Positions 34,364-42,902 of a stretch of 64,000 nucleotides of DNA are shown piece after piece. The DNA comes from Sphingobium sp. YR768 (lineage in GTDB: Bacteria > Pseudomonadota > Alphaproteobacteria > Sphingomonadales > Sphingomonadaceae). A model generated the notes under the pieces. That model had not been told where the DNA came from and did no database searches. It saw nothing but the letters and a program-made list of their open reading frames with translations. The position numbers were made by a program, and so were the translations under genes. Within the stretch, counting starts at the first letter, position 1, and each line of letters opens with the position of its first letter. Location of the stretch: positions 1 through 64,000 of the forward strand of contig NZ_FOGE01000016.1 in assembly GCF_900111125.1 (NCBI RefSeq). The letters run 5' to 3'.

Positions 34364-34873
34364 ATGGCATCCGCACAGTCGAAGGGCCGCGCGAAAAAGG
34401 CCGTGCCGGCGGACGAAGCCCCCTTCCCCCAGTTCAAGGAAAGTCTCGCCTATCAGGCGCAACTGCTCGCCCGGATCACGCAGAATGATTATATGGCGCG
34501 CATCACCGGCACCGGTATTGCGCCTGCCCAGGCCTATGTGCTGGGTGAACTCTGGTTCGATGAACCCCTGTCGCAGGTGGAACTGGCCCGCCGACTGGAC
34601 ATTGGCAAGGCGACCGTCGGCCAGACGCTGACACGGCTGGAGAAGGCGGGGCTGATCGAACGGCGGCGGATCGCGTCGGATCGACGGCTGATCATGGTGC
34701 ATCTGACGGACAAAGGCCGCACCCTGCGCGAACCGCTCCGCGTCGCGGCGATCGACCAGAATGACGCCTTGCAAGATCGCATCGGCGCGGACCGGATGGA
34801 GCAACTCAACGAAATGCTCAAGGCCGTGAATGGCTTGCTCGCCAATACCTTCCCGCGGGCGATGACCGACTGA
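34364..34873 (+). CDS. MarR-family transcriptional regulator
   Basis: A 169-residue MarR-type winged-helix repressor. The HTH is SQVELARRLDIGKATVGQTLTRLEKAGLIERRR (about 67-99), followed by the wing DRRLIMVHLTDKG. The N-terminal extension is basic. I chose the ATG at 34364 with AGGGGG upstream; an in-frame ATG at 34340 is an alternative. It is the only MarR gene in the catabolic region and lies downstream of operator site 2. That makes it the leading candidate to bind the shared palindrome (inference). Confidence 0.88.
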   Translation: MASAQSKGRAKKAVPADEAPFPQFKESLAYQAQLLARITQNDYMARITGTGIAPAQAYVLGELWFDEPLSQVELARRLDIGKATVGQTLTRLEKAGLIERRRIASDRRLIMVHLTDKGRTLREPLRVAAIDQNDALQDRIGADRMEQLNEMLKAVNGLLANTFPRAMTD

Positions 34874-34895
34874 CCATCGCCCGCACGGTTACGCC

Positions 34896-35438
34896 CTAGC
34901 CGATGGTGAAGCGCCGGATTGGGTCGCTGCCGTCGAAGCCCTGCGCCGCCGATCGCACCAGATCATAGACGCCCAGCAATTGCGGCGTGGGTTCGTATAA
35001 TTCCACGAAATGACCCAGCGTCGCCACGCAATCCATCATTGCGAAGCCAACGCCCGGCGCGACTTCGGCATAGAGCGCCGCTTCATGACCGGCCGCTTCG
35101 AAGCGGACTATCTCGGCCTTCAGATCGTCCACGATCAGCGCGACATGATGCATACCCTGCCGCCCGCTGCCTTCCGGATATATATCATGGAAGCAGGATG
35201 GACCGGGGTTATTCTGCTGCACGAACTCGACCATGATATCGCCCCACTGACCATAGGCAGAGCTATGGTCCAACTCCGCCGGCGCGCCGCGATAGCGGCA
35301 CAGGCTCAGCGGAATATGCTCGGCGATATAATAGGGGCCGGACCCGAAGGTCGCGACATGCGCCAGCGCCGCCTGTTCGACGTCCGGCACGAAATAGGCG
35401 ATCTGGCGGATCGGCCGCCCGACGATAAGACTGGTCAT
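34896..35438 (-). CDS. VOC-family protein (methylmalonyl-CoA-epimerase-like fold)
   Basis: A 180-residue protein with a Glyoxalase_4-type VOC fold. It has RQIAYFVPDVEQAALAHVATFG (about 12-33), MHHVALIVDDL near 108, and an acidic tail segment HFVELYEP near 154 carrying a possible metal-binding glutamate. Relatives sit beside SnoaL-like and P450 genes in sphingomonad catabolic clusters. It is second in a two-gene minus-strand unit after the SnoaL-like gene. The ATG at 35438 has GGGGAGAGG upstream. Confidence 0.82.
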   Translation of the reverse strand: MTSLIVGRPIRQIAYFVPDVEQAALAHVATFGSGPYYIAEHIPLSLCRYRGAPAELDHSSAYGQWGDIMVEFVQQNNPGPSCFHDIYPEGSGRQGMHHVALIVDDLKAEIVRFEAAGHEAALYAEVAPGVGFAMMDCVATLGHFVELYEPTPQLLGVYDLVRSAAQGFDGSDPIRRFTIG

Positions 35439-35452
35439 CTTCCTCTCCCCTT

Positions 35453-35899
35453 TCAGACCGTTTCCACCATCAGCCGCGTGAGCCGCAGCGAGGCGATCTT
35501 CCACCGGCCATCCGCGCGGGTGTAGCGCTCATGATAATGGCCATAGCCCCGGAAGATGCGGAACGGCCCGCCTTCGGGCGCGCGCAATATGTCGAGCAAT
35601 GCCCAGATGCCGGTGGCTTCGTCGCCTGAGAGAATCTCGATTTCGGGCATATGGCCGAAATGCGCGCTGGTCAGCGGCGTGATCCCGCGCTCCACATAGG
35701 CAGCGATGGCGTCCGCCCCGCGAATCGGATCGCCGGTGATAACGGGATTTTCCTCCAGCGCCCCGCGCACGTCGAACAGCGCATCGGGCGTGAACAGGTC
35801 GGCAAACCCCACCCAGTCCTTTCCGTCCATCAACCGGAAATAACGCCCCTTGAGCGCCTTGATCTCCTCGATCGCAACCAGCCTGTCCAGCGGCTCCAT
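35453..35899 (-). CDS. SnoaL/NTF2-like protein
   Basis: A 148-residue alpha+beta-barrel protein of the SnoaL-like/nuclear-transport-factor-2 superfamily. It has IKALKGRYFRLMDGKDWVGFADLFTPDALFD (about 12-42) and a C-terminal RYTRADGRWKIASLRLTRL. Such domains bind hydrophobic substrates and can be isomerases, dehydratases or dioxygenase small subunits. It is divergent from P450 35990 across a promoter with two operator copies. The ATG at 35899 has GGGAGAG upstream. Confidence 0.85.
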   Translation of the reverse strand: MEPLDRLVAIEEIKALKGRYFRLMDGKDWVGFADLFTPDALFDVRGALEENPVITGDPIRGADAIAAYVERGITPLTSAHFGHMPEIEILSGDEATGIWALLDILRAPEGGPFRIFRGYGHYHERYTRADGRWKIASLRLTRLMVETV

Positions 35900-35925
35900 T
35901 GTTTCTCTCCCGAACGTCGTTGATA

Positions 35926-35954
35926 TGTACGCTAGCTTTCGATATGCTAGCATT
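35926..35954. promoter_or_regulatory. shared operator, tandem sites 3a and 3b
   Basis: Site 3b GATATGCTAGCATT (35941-35954) is a close match to the palindrome. Site 3a TGTACGCTAGCTTT (35926-35939) matches 10 of 14 positions and starts exactly 15 bases earlier. They lie between the SnoaL-like gene and the P450 gene, 26-41 bases from the two starts. Confidence 0.7.
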
Positions 35955-35989
35955 CATATTATCGATAGCAAGACGTTCCAGGAGTGGAC

Positions 35990-37222
35990 ATGACGGTTCA
36001 AGACAATCTGGGTAGCCTGGCCTCGCCGGATATCCAGACCTGCCCCTTCCCTTTTCTCGACCGCCTGCTGGCGGAGGCGCCGGTCTATAAAGACCCGCTG
36101 ACCGGCATGTATGTCGTGACCCGGTACGAGGATATCGGCCATATTTCGGCCCATCCCGAACTCTATTCCAACAAGACGACGGTGGTGGTCGGCCGGCATG
36201 ATTCCCCGGTTGCGGAAGAAGTGGCGCGGCGCTTTGCCGATCGCGGTTTCCCCGAAATGCACACGCTCGTCACCAATGACCCGCCCGGCCACACCTCCTA
36301 TCGCGCGCTCGTCGAAAAGGCGTTCACGCCCAGCTACGTCAAATCGCTCGAACCCTATATCGAGGCGCTGGTCGACGAGTTGATCGATGGCATGCTGCCC
36401 AATGGCGGCGCCAACCTGCTGCCCGAATTCGCGATCAAAGTGCCGATGTACATCATCGCCGACCAGTTAGGCGTCGACCGCGCCGACTATGATCGGTTCA
36501 AGCTCTGGTCCGATGTCACGGTGGAGCGCAACAATCCGCTGCTCGATCCCGATCGCGAACTGGAAATCACCGATCATCTGATCGACATGCAAAATTATCT
36601 GCATGAACGAGCCGAACGCTATCGCGCCCAGCCGGAAGATAATCTGCTCAGCCGCCTGGTCCATGCCGAGGTGGATGGCGAAACGCTCAGCCCGCCCGCA
36701 CTGATCGCGATCGCACACCAGTTGCTGGTGGCCGGCAATGAAACGACCACGACCGGCATCACCACCGCCATGTGGCTGCTCCTCACCAAGCCGGACCTGC
36801 GCGCCGCGATCGAGGCAGACCCCAGCCGCATTCCCAGCTTCATCGAGGAAGTGCTCCGGTCCCATTCGCCCGTGCCGCATATGTGGCGTGTCGCAACGCA
36901 GTCCAGCCGGATTGGCGACGTCGAAATTCCCGAAGGCGGTGTCCTGATGCTCAGCTATCTCGCGGGCAATCGCGATCCGGCGCAATGGCAATGCCACGCC
37001 GATTTCGATGTGGGGCGCAAGGGCGTGCGCAATCATCTGGCGTTCGGGCGCGGAATCCATTTCTGCATCGGCAATCAGTTGGCGCGCGGCGAAATGCGCA
37101 TCGCCATCCGCCGCCTGCTGGAGCGGCTGCCCAATCTGCGCCTGTCGCCCGATCATCCAGAGCCGCAGTTCATCCCGCATTTCGCGATCCATGCGCTCGA
37201 TCATCTCCACATTGTCTTCTGA
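35990..37222 (+). CDS. cytochrome P450 (first of three)
   Basis: A 410-residue soluble bacterial P450. The I-helix oxygen-binding motif is AGNETT (about 248-253), the ExxR motif is EEVLR (about 286-290), and the heme-thiolate Cys is at about 359 in FGRGIHFCIGNQLARGE. It needs ferredoxin and a reductase to hydroxylate its substrate. The ATG at 35990 has AGGAG five bases upstream. It shares SNDPP/TNDPPGH-type and VFTP/AFTP segments with the P450 at 46341, so the two are paralogues. A crotonase and a SnoaL-like gene follow on the same strand. Confidence 0.95.
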   Translation: MTVQDNLGSLASPDIQTCPFPFLDRLLAEAPVYKDPLTGMYVVTRYEDIGHISAHPELYSNKTTVVVGRHDSPVAEEVARRFADRGFPEMHTLVTNDPPGHTSYRALVEKAFTPSYVKSLEPYIEALVDELIDGMLPNGGANLLPEFAIKVPMYIIADQLGVDRADYDRFKLWSDVTVERNNPLLDPDRELEITDHLIDMQNYLHERAERYRAQPEDNLLSRLVHAEVDGETLSPPALIAIAHQLLVAGNETTTTGITTAMWLLLTKPDLRAAIEADPSRIPSFIEEVLRSHSPVPHMWRVATQSSRIGDVEIPEGGVLMLSYLAGNRDPAQWQCHADFDVGRKGVRNHLAFGRGIHFCIGNQLARGEMRIAIRRLLERLPNLRLSPDHPEPQFIPHFAIHALDHLHIVF

Positions 37223-37276
37223 CCGGCCCGCGCGCATGAACGGAACGGCATCGCCTTGGCCATCGAAGGGATCGGC

Positions 37277-38074
37277 ATGAATTTCGACCATTATAAGCTG
37301 CTGACCCTGTCGCGTAACGGCCGGGTGCTGACGATCATGATGAACCGGCCGGAACTGATGAATGCAGTCAACCATGCACTGCATGAGGAAATGGCGCGCG
37401 TCTTCTTCGAGGCGGCGGACGACCCGGACAGCGACGTCATCGTCCTGACCGGCGCGGGCAAAGCCTTTTCGGCCGGCGGCGATTTCGACTGGCTGGAAAA
37501 ACAGGTGAAGGGGAATCGTGTCCCCTTCGTCCACGAAGCCAAGAGCATGCGCCGCATCGTCATGGGCCTGCTCGACTGCCCCAAGCCGGTAATCGCCAAG
37601 GTGAATGGCGACGCCATGGGCTTTGGCGCGTCTATCGCCCTTTTGTCCGACATCGTGATTGCTGCCGACCATGTGCGTTTCGCCGACCCGCATGTGCGGC
37701 TGGGGCTGGTCGCGGGCGATGGCGGCGCGTTGATCTGGCCGCAACTGATCGGCTTTGCCAAGGCCAAACATTATCTGCTGACCGGCGACGCGATCGACGC
37801 GGTGACGGCGGAACGGATCAACCTGATCAGCTTCGTCGTGCCCGCCGCAGACTTGGACAGCTATGTCGACACCTATGCGCAAAAGCTGGCGCGCGGCGCG
37901 CAATCGGCGATCCGCTACACCAAATCCGTGACCAACATCGCCCTGCGTCAGTTGTTCAGTTCGGTGTTCGAAGCGGGCGTCGCCTATGAAGGATTGAGCA
38001 CCTACACCCGCGATTTCGGCGAGGCGGTCCATGCGGTGATGGAAAAGCGACGGCCCGAATTCAAGGGCGAATAA
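37277..38074 (+). CDS. enoyl-CoA hydratase/isomerase-family protein
   Basis: A 265-residue crotonase-fold protein. The oxyanion-hole segments are GKAFSAGGDFDWLE (about 63-76) and GDAMGFGASIALLSD (about 110-124). The usual active-site glutamate position reads ADPHVRLGLVAGDGG, with His instead of Glu, so it belongs to a subfamily that may not be a simple hydratase. The ATG at 37277 has GAAGGGAT upstream. It lies 54 bases after the P450 gene and 22 before the SnoaL-like gene, in one operon. Confidence 0.88.
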   Translation: MNFDHYKLLTLSRNGRVLTIMMNRPELMNAVNHALHEEMARVFFEAADDPDSDVIVLTGAGKAFSAGGDFDWLEKQVKGNRVPFVHEAKSMRRIVMGLLDCPKPVIAKVNGDAMGFGASIALLSDIVIAADHVRFADPHVRLGLVAGDGGALIWPQLIGFAKAKHYLLTGDAIDAVTAERINLISFVVPAADLDSYVDTYAQKLARGAQSAIRYTKSVTNIALRQLFSSVFEAGVAYEGLSTYTRDFGEAVHAVMEKRRPEFKGE

Positions 38075-38096
38075 GCAATACCAAAAGGAGAGGGAT

Positions 38097-38705
38097 ATGG
38101 ACGAGCAGCTTGAAGCGCGGCTTCGCGTGGCGCTGGACCGGCAGGAGATCGAGCATGTGCTCAAGCTCTATTGTCGCGCGATCGACCGGTGCGATCTGGA
38201 GCTGCTCAAGACCATCTATCATCCCGACGGCACGGACGATCATGGCTCTTTCTCCGGCAATGCCATGGAATTTGCCGAAACCATCATCCCGTCCCTGCGG
38301 GAAGGGATATTGGACGGCATGCACACGGTCACCCATTGCACCATCGATGTGGAGGGCGATTTCGCAACGTCGGAATCCTATTATTGGGCCTATCAGCAGG
38401 CGCCGGGTGGCGAAGAGGCCGTGACCACCTTCTTCGGCCCGGATTATGCGGCCAAAGCCAAGGCCGAAGGCACGATCGACGGCAAGCATGATTATTATTG
38501 CGGCGGCCGCTATATCGACCTGTTCGAACGGCGCGCCGGGCAATGGAAAATCCTGCGCCGCAAAATCACCAATGAATGGAACGACATCCGCCCCAGCACC
38601 CGGATCACCGATGCCGGCCATGTCGCGCATTACAACCTGCCCGGGCGGCGCGACAGGCAGGACCCGGTCTATCTCAACCGGATACCCGATCGCGTACCGG
38701 CCTGA
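38097..38705 (+). CDS. SnoaL/NTF2-like protein
   Basis: A 202-residue SnoaL-like protein. It has the RQEIEHVLKLYCRAIDRCDLELLKTIYHPDG opening (about 16-46), the core strand GGRYIDLFERRAGQWKILRRKITNEW, and an arginine-rich tail ending DPVYLNRIPDRVPA. The fold often holds polycyclic or steroid-like ligands. AAAGGAGAGGG precedes the ATG. It is the third gene of the operon with P450 and crotonase and converges with the thioesterase. Confidence 0.85.
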   Translation: MDEQLEARLRVALDRQEIEHVLKLYCRAIDRCDLELLKTIYHPDGTDDHGSFSGNAMEFAETIIPSLREGILDGMHTVTHCTIDVEGDFATSESYYWAYQQAPGGEEAVTTFFGPDYAAKAKAEGTIDGKHDYYCGGRYIDLFERRAGQWKILRRKITNEWNDIRPSTRITDAGHVAHYNLPGRRDRQDPVYLNRIPDRVPA

Positions 38706-38708
38706 CGC

Positions 38709-39605
38709 TTATCCTGCCGGATCGACGGGATATTGCAGCGCCTCTTGCACCATGGAGGCAACCAGTTCTCCGGCCCGATTATAGATCAGGCCGCGCGCCA
38801 GATTGACGCCATTTTCCGCATTGGGACCGTCTGTCTCAAACAGCAGCCAGTCGTCACAGCGCACGTCCCGGTGAAACCAGAGGCAATGATCGAGGCTCGC
38901 GACGAACAGATGCGGCCCCGGCAGCGCCACCGTATGCCGCGACAGGGGCGCGCCGGCGAACATGAAATCGGACAGGAAGGCCAATATCTGTCGCTGCACC
39001 ATCGGATCGTCGCACCGCTCCGCACCGGGCGCGCGCAACCAGTAATGCCGCTTGCCCGTACCGTTGCGCTCCAGGAAACCGGACTTGCCGGGCAGGCGCA
39101 CCTCGATGGGATAATGACCGCCGAACAAGGCGCCATAAGACCGCCCGTCCTCTGCACGCAGCGTGCGGAATGTCGTTTCATCCAGCGCCTTTTCGGGATC
39201 GAAGGCGATGGGGCTGGCACGATAATGGCTGAACCCGGCAACCGGCGAACGATAGCTCGCCTCCATCGTCAGGATAAGCTGCCCCTTCTGCAACGCCTCC
39301 ACCCGGCGCGTGGAAAAGCGGCCCCCGTCGCGCATACGCTCGACCCGATAGTCGATCGGTTCGCTATCGATGCCCGCCCGCAGGAAATAGGCATGGAGCG
39401 AATGGATGGTGCGATCCGGCGCGGTCCGGTCTGCCGCCGCCAATGCCTGCGCCACGATCTGCCCGCCGAACAGCGCGCGATAGACATTGCGCTGATTGTC
39501 GCGATTGCGAAACAGGTCCGGCGCAACCTCATCCAGCGCCAACAAGGCCGGTATGTCCCTGACCCACTGCGCATCATAGAGGCTATCATCATATTTGCGC
39601 GACAT
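38709..39605 (-). CDS. TesB-type acyl-CoA thioesterase II
   Basis: A 298-residue double-hotdog thioesterase of the TesB type. VYRALFGGQIVAQALAAA (about 41-58) and HSLHAYFLRAGI (about 68-79) open the first hotdog domain. The second contains SLDHCLWFHR (about 225), with the catalytic-type Asp, and SMVQEALQYP (about 285), with the Gln. It hydrolyses acyl-CoA to the free acid and may release CoA from a dead-end intermediate. It is divergent from the ACAD pair at 39693 across an operator-bearing promoter. Confidence 0.92.
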   Translation of the reverse strand: MSRKYDDSLYDAQWVRDIPALLALDEVAPDLFRNRDNQRNVYRALFGGQIVAQALAAADRTAPDRTIHSLHAYFLRAGIDSEPIDYRVERMRDGGRFSTRRVEALQKGQLILTMEASYRSPVAGFSHYRASPIAFDPEKALDETTFRTLRAEDGRSYGALFGGHYPIEVRLPGKSGFLERNGTGKRHYWLRAPGAERCDDPMVQRQILAFLSDFMFAGAPLSRHTVALPGPHLFVASLDHCLWFHRDVRCDDWLLFETDGPNAENGVNLARGLIYNRAGELVASMVQEALQYPVDPAG

Positions 39606-39651
39606 GCCCTCTTCCCTCCTGTGTCGCCTTGGCTATAGGCAATCATCTAAT

Positions 39652-39665
39652 GATATGCTAGCAAA
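39652..39665. promoter_or_regulatory. shared operator, site 4
   Basis: GATATGCTAGCAAA lies between the divergent thioesterase and acyl-CoA dehydrogenase genes. It is 46 bases from the start at 39605 and 27 bases from the start at 39693. Confidence 0.68.
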
Positions 39666-39692
39666 CTAATAACGAAAAAGACCGAGAGGGCC

Positions 39693-40895
39693 ATGACTCC
39701 ATATTATAGCGCCGAAGACACGGCTTTCCGCGCCGAAGTCCGGGCTTTCATCCAGGCGAATCTGCCCCCCGATCTGGCCCGGCGCGGCCGCTATGATTAT
39801 CATCCCCGGCGGGAAGATCAGGCACGCTGGTCGAAGATTCTGGCGGAAAAAGGCTGGTCCGTCCCGCATTTCCCTGTGGCCTATGGCGGCACCGGCTGGA
39901 CCGGCGTGCAGCGCTTCATCTTCGAGGAGGAAATGCGCCGCGCTTATGCGCCGACCATGGATCGCATCGGCCCGGAACTGGTCGCGCCCGTGCTCTACAC
40001 CTTCGCATCCGAAGAACAGCGGCAGGCCTATCTGCCCGGCATCCGCACCGGCGACACTTTCTGGGCACAGGGTTTTTCGGAACCGGGTTCGGGGTCGGAC
40101 CTTGCATCGCTGCGGACGCGCGCGGTGCGCGATGGCGACGACTATATCGTCACCGGGCAGAAGACCTGGACGACGGAAGGCCATCATGCCGACATGATCT
40201 TCATGCTGGTCCGCACCGATATGGAGGCCAAGCCGCAGGCCGGGATTTCCGCGCTGATCATCGATCTCAAAAGCCCCGGCATCACCCGTCGGCCGATCTG
40301 GACCATAGACGAAGGGCTGACCGTCAACGAATTCTTCTTTGACGAGGTGCGCGTGCCCGCCGCCAATCTGGTCGGACAGGAAGGCGCGGGCTGGTCCTAT
40401 GCCAAATTCCTGCTGACCAATGAGCGGACCAACAGCGCGGAAGTGCCGCACACCAAGCGTGACATCGCCCAATTGCGCGATATCTCCCGAATCGAGCAGA
40501 AGAACGGCAAGCCGCTGATGGAAGACCCGTCCTTTCGCGCCCGGCTGGCGCGGATCGAGATCGACACGATGGCGCTGGAAACCGCTGTGCTGCGCGCGCT
40601 GACATCGGGATCGCATGACGGCGGTTCCATCGCTTCGCTGGTCAAGATACGTGGGTCAGAACTGCGGCAGCGTGTCGCCGATCTTGCGGCCGAGGCGCTG
40701 GGCGATCGCGGTCTTGCCATCTGCCTCAACCCGGAGGGCGAGCATCGCCTGTTCGAGGACGGCATGCCCCCCCCGGTGCCCGATCATGGCATCGGCATCG
40801 CCGCCAAGGCGATGTTCCGCCGCGCCACCACCATCTACGGCGGCGCCAATGAGATTCAGCGCACGTTGATCGCCAAGACCGTGCTGGAGCTATAA
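39693..40895 (+). CDS. acyl-CoA dehydrogenase, larger partner
   Basis: A 400-residue acyl-CoA dehydrogenase. It has FWAQGFSEPGSGSDLASLRT (about 122-141), YIVTGQKTWTTEGHHADMIF (about 152) and the C-terminal TTIYGGANEIQRTLIAKTVL (about 380). The next gene, five bases downstream, encodes a smaller ACAD. Paired ACAD genes of this kind form alpha2beta2 heterotetramers for steroid or other bulky side-chain acyl-CoAs (FadE26/27-type), a likely but unproven arrangement here. Confidence 0.92.
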   Translation: MTPYYSAEDTAFRAEVRAFIQANLPPDLARRGRYDYHPRREDQARWSKILAEKGWSVPHFPVAYGGTGWTGVQRFIFEEEMRRAYAPTMDRIGPELVAPVLYTFASEEQRQAYLPGIRTGDTFWAQGFSEPGSGSDLASLRTRAVRDGDDYIVTGQKTWTTEGHHADMIFMLVRTDMEAKPQAGISALIIDLKSPGITRRPIWTIDEGLTVNEFFFDEVRVPAANLVGQEGAGWSYAKFLLTNERTNSAEVPHTKRDIAQLRDISRIEQKNGKPLMEDPSFRARLARIEIDTMALETAVLRALTSGSHDGGSIASLVKIRGSELRQRVADLAAEALGDRGLAICLNPEGEHRLFEDGMPPPVPDHGIGIAAKAMFRRATTIYGGANEIQRTLIAKTVLEL

Positions 40896-40900
40896 GGACA

Positions 40901-42001
40901 ATGGACTTCATCTACACGTCCGAACAGGACGCTCTTCGCGACAGCGTGCGCCGCTTCATCGAGCGCGAATATGGCTGGGAGGAGCGGTTTCGCATCCTCC
41001 GGTCGGACAGCGGTGTCGCCTCCCATCATTGGGCCATGTTCGCCGAACTGGGCTGGCTGGGCGCCGGCCTGTCTGAGGAAGCGGGTGGCTTTGGTGGCGG
41101 CGCGATCGAAAATGCGCTGATCGCGGAGGAACTGGGACGCGCTCTGGTGACGGAACCCTTCGTTCCCCATGTCATCGCGACGCAGTTGCTCGCCGCGATT
41201 GGCGGTGAGACCGCGGCCGACCTGATCGCACCCCTGATAATGGGCGAAACCATCATCGTTCCGGCCTTGCAGGAAGCGGCCGGGCGCGGCGACTGGCATC
41301 ATGTCGATATGCGGGCGGACGGTGATCGGCTGACCGGCGTCAAGACCTTGGTGGAAGGGGCGGCGCGCGCTGACAGCTTCCTCATGTCAGCCCGGCATGG
41401 CGATGAAATCGGCCTGTATCTGGTCGATGCAAATGCGGCCGGGATCAAACGTACCGATTATCGCACGCTCGACAACCGTCGCGTCGCCGATATCGCACTG
41501 GAAGGTAGCGAAGCGCGGCTACTGATATCAGGCGCTCAGGCCCTGGCGGCGATCGATCAGGCCATGGAGCATGGCCTGATCGCGCTGTGCGGCGAGGCTT
41601 TGGGTGTCATGGACGCCGCACTCTGGACCACGCGCGACTATCTGCGCGTGCGCAAGCAGTTCGGCACCGCCATCGGCAATTTCCAGGCGCTGCAACACCG
41701 CATGGCTGACATGCTGATCGAGGTCGAGATGACCCGTTCGCTCCTTTACGCCGCGCTGGGCGCCATGACAGCAGGCGATGGGCAGGCCCGAGCATCAGCG
41801 ATAGCAGCCCTAAAGGTGCAGGCGTCAACCGGCGGGCTTCAGGTCGGCGCGCAGGCGATCCAGTTGCATGGCGGGATCGGTGTGACCGAGGAACTGAACA
41901 TCAGTCACCATTATCGCCGGCTCTATGCCATCGCCCGCCAGTTTGGCGATGTCGACCTGTACCTCGCCCGCTTCGCGCGGGCCCGCGACGAGGGTCAATG
42001 A
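40901..42001 (+). CDS. acyl-CoA dehydrogenase, smaller partner
   Basis: A 366-residue acyl-CoA-dehydrogenase homologue. The N-terminal half has LGWLGAGLSEEAGGFGGGAIE (about 50). The middle FAD-binding loop is short and lacks the usual SEPxxGSD motif. The C-terminal half has RKQFGTAIGNFQALQHRMADM (about 250) and QLHGGIGVTEELNISHHYRR (about 322). The degenerate middle domain fits the subunit role in a heterotetramer with the preceding ACAD. Its end overlaps the convergent SDR gene by seven bases. Confidence 0.9.
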   Translation: MDFIYTSEQDALRDSVRRFIEREYGWEERFRILRSDSGVASHHWAMFAELGWLGAGLSEEAGGFGGGAIENALIAEELGRALVTEPFVPHVIATQLLAAIGGETAADLIAPLIMGETIIVPALQEAAGRGDWHHVDMRADGDRLTGVKTLVEGAARADSFLMSARHGDEIGLYLVDANAAGIKRTDYRTLDNRRVADIALEGSEARLLISGAQALAAIDQAMEHGLIALCGEALGVMDAALWTTRDYLRVRKQFGTAIGNFQALQHRMADMLIEVEMTRSLLYAALGAMTAGDGQARASAIAALKVQASTGGLQVGAQAIQLHGGIGVTEELNISHHYRRLYAIARQFGDVDLYLARFARARDEGQ

Positions 42002-42732
42002 TAGGTCCGTCCGCCATCGACAGCCATGGCGATGCCGGTGATGAAGGCGGATTCGGCGCTGGTGAGGAAGAGAATGGCCGCCGCCACTTCCTCCGCCTCA
42101 CCGACCCGCTTCAACGCATAGGGTGATCCGGGTTCGCGCGCGGCAGCCCGCATGGCGTCGGGCAGCAAAGGCGTGTCGACCACGCCGGGACAGACGCAAT
42201 TGACCCGGATCGTCGGCGCCAGTTCCAGTGCCAGCGCCTTGGACAGCGTCACCAATCCCCCCTTGGACGCGCAATAGGCCGCCATGCCGGGCGCGGACGG
42301 GGTAAGCCCCTGTCCCGATGCGATGTTGACGATCGTCCCCTGTCCCGCCGCTTCCAGATGCGGCAACACGGCGCGCATCAGCAGCATCGGCCCGGTCAGG
42401 TTGACGCCGATCGTCCGGTTCCAGTCCGCCAGCGTCAGGTCGGCCAGGCGACCCATGCCGCCAATGCCTGCCACATTGACCAGCCCGTCGATACCGCCCA
42501 TCGCCAGCGCCGCATTGCGCACCGCGCGATCGATCGCCGTTTCGTCGGGCAGATTGACCTGCGCGTGATGCGCCCGCAATTCCCCCGCAATCTCGGCCAG
42601 TGCCGCCTTGTCGCGGTCGAGCAGCGATAATGTCGCGCCTTCCCGCGCCAATAACCGGGCGGTCGCCAGTCCGATGCCGGAAGCCGCCCCCGTCACGATG
42701 ATGCGGCGGCCCGCGACCCGTCCTTCAGCCAT
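41995..42732 (-). CDS. SDR-family oxidoreductase
   Basis: A 245-residue classical SDR. It has TGAASGIG (about 14-21), NVAG, the serine in NIASGQ, and YCASK (about 151-155), followed by CPGVVDTPLLP. The ATG at 42732 has a GAGG sequence at suitable spacing; an ATG five codons upstream is possible. It is divergent from the TonB receptor at 42903, with which it shares an operator-bearing promoter. Confidence 0.9.
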   Translation of the reverse strand: MAEGRVAGRRIIVTGAASGIGLATARLLAREGATLSLLDRDKAALAEIAGELRAHHAQVNLPDETAIDRAVRNAALAMGGIDGLVNVAGIGGMGRLADLTLADWNRTIGVNLTGPMLLMRAVLPHLEAAGQGTIVNIASGQGLTPSAPGMAAYCASKGGLVTLSKALALELAPTIRVNCVCPGVVDTPLLPDAMRAAAREPGSPYALKRVGEAEEVAAAILFLTSAESAFITGIAMAVDGGRTYH

Positions 42733-42816
42733 TCTTATCGTCCTCATCCTGCATGATAATCGCGCTTTTGCATCGGCAGCCGACAAAAGGCTTCCACCCT
42801 ATGCATCGCATCGTTA

Positions 42817-42830
42817 TAGTATGCTAGAAT
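42817..42830. promoter_or_regulatory. shared operator, site 5
   Basis: TAGTATGCTAGAAT lies 84 bases from the SDR start (42732) and 72 bases from the TonB receptor start (42903). With one flanking A on each side, the 16-mer is identical to site 6b read on the opposite strand. Confidence 0.7.
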
Positions 42831-42902
42831 AAGATATATATGCAATCTATCATGCCGGCGAGGCCAAAGGCGTCGGCAGAGAGAAACACGGGAGAGGGGA
42901 TA

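Noticed and set aside
36467..38164. 565-residue open frame on the minus strand
   Set aside because: It is antisense to a P450 and a crotonase with intact active-site motifs.
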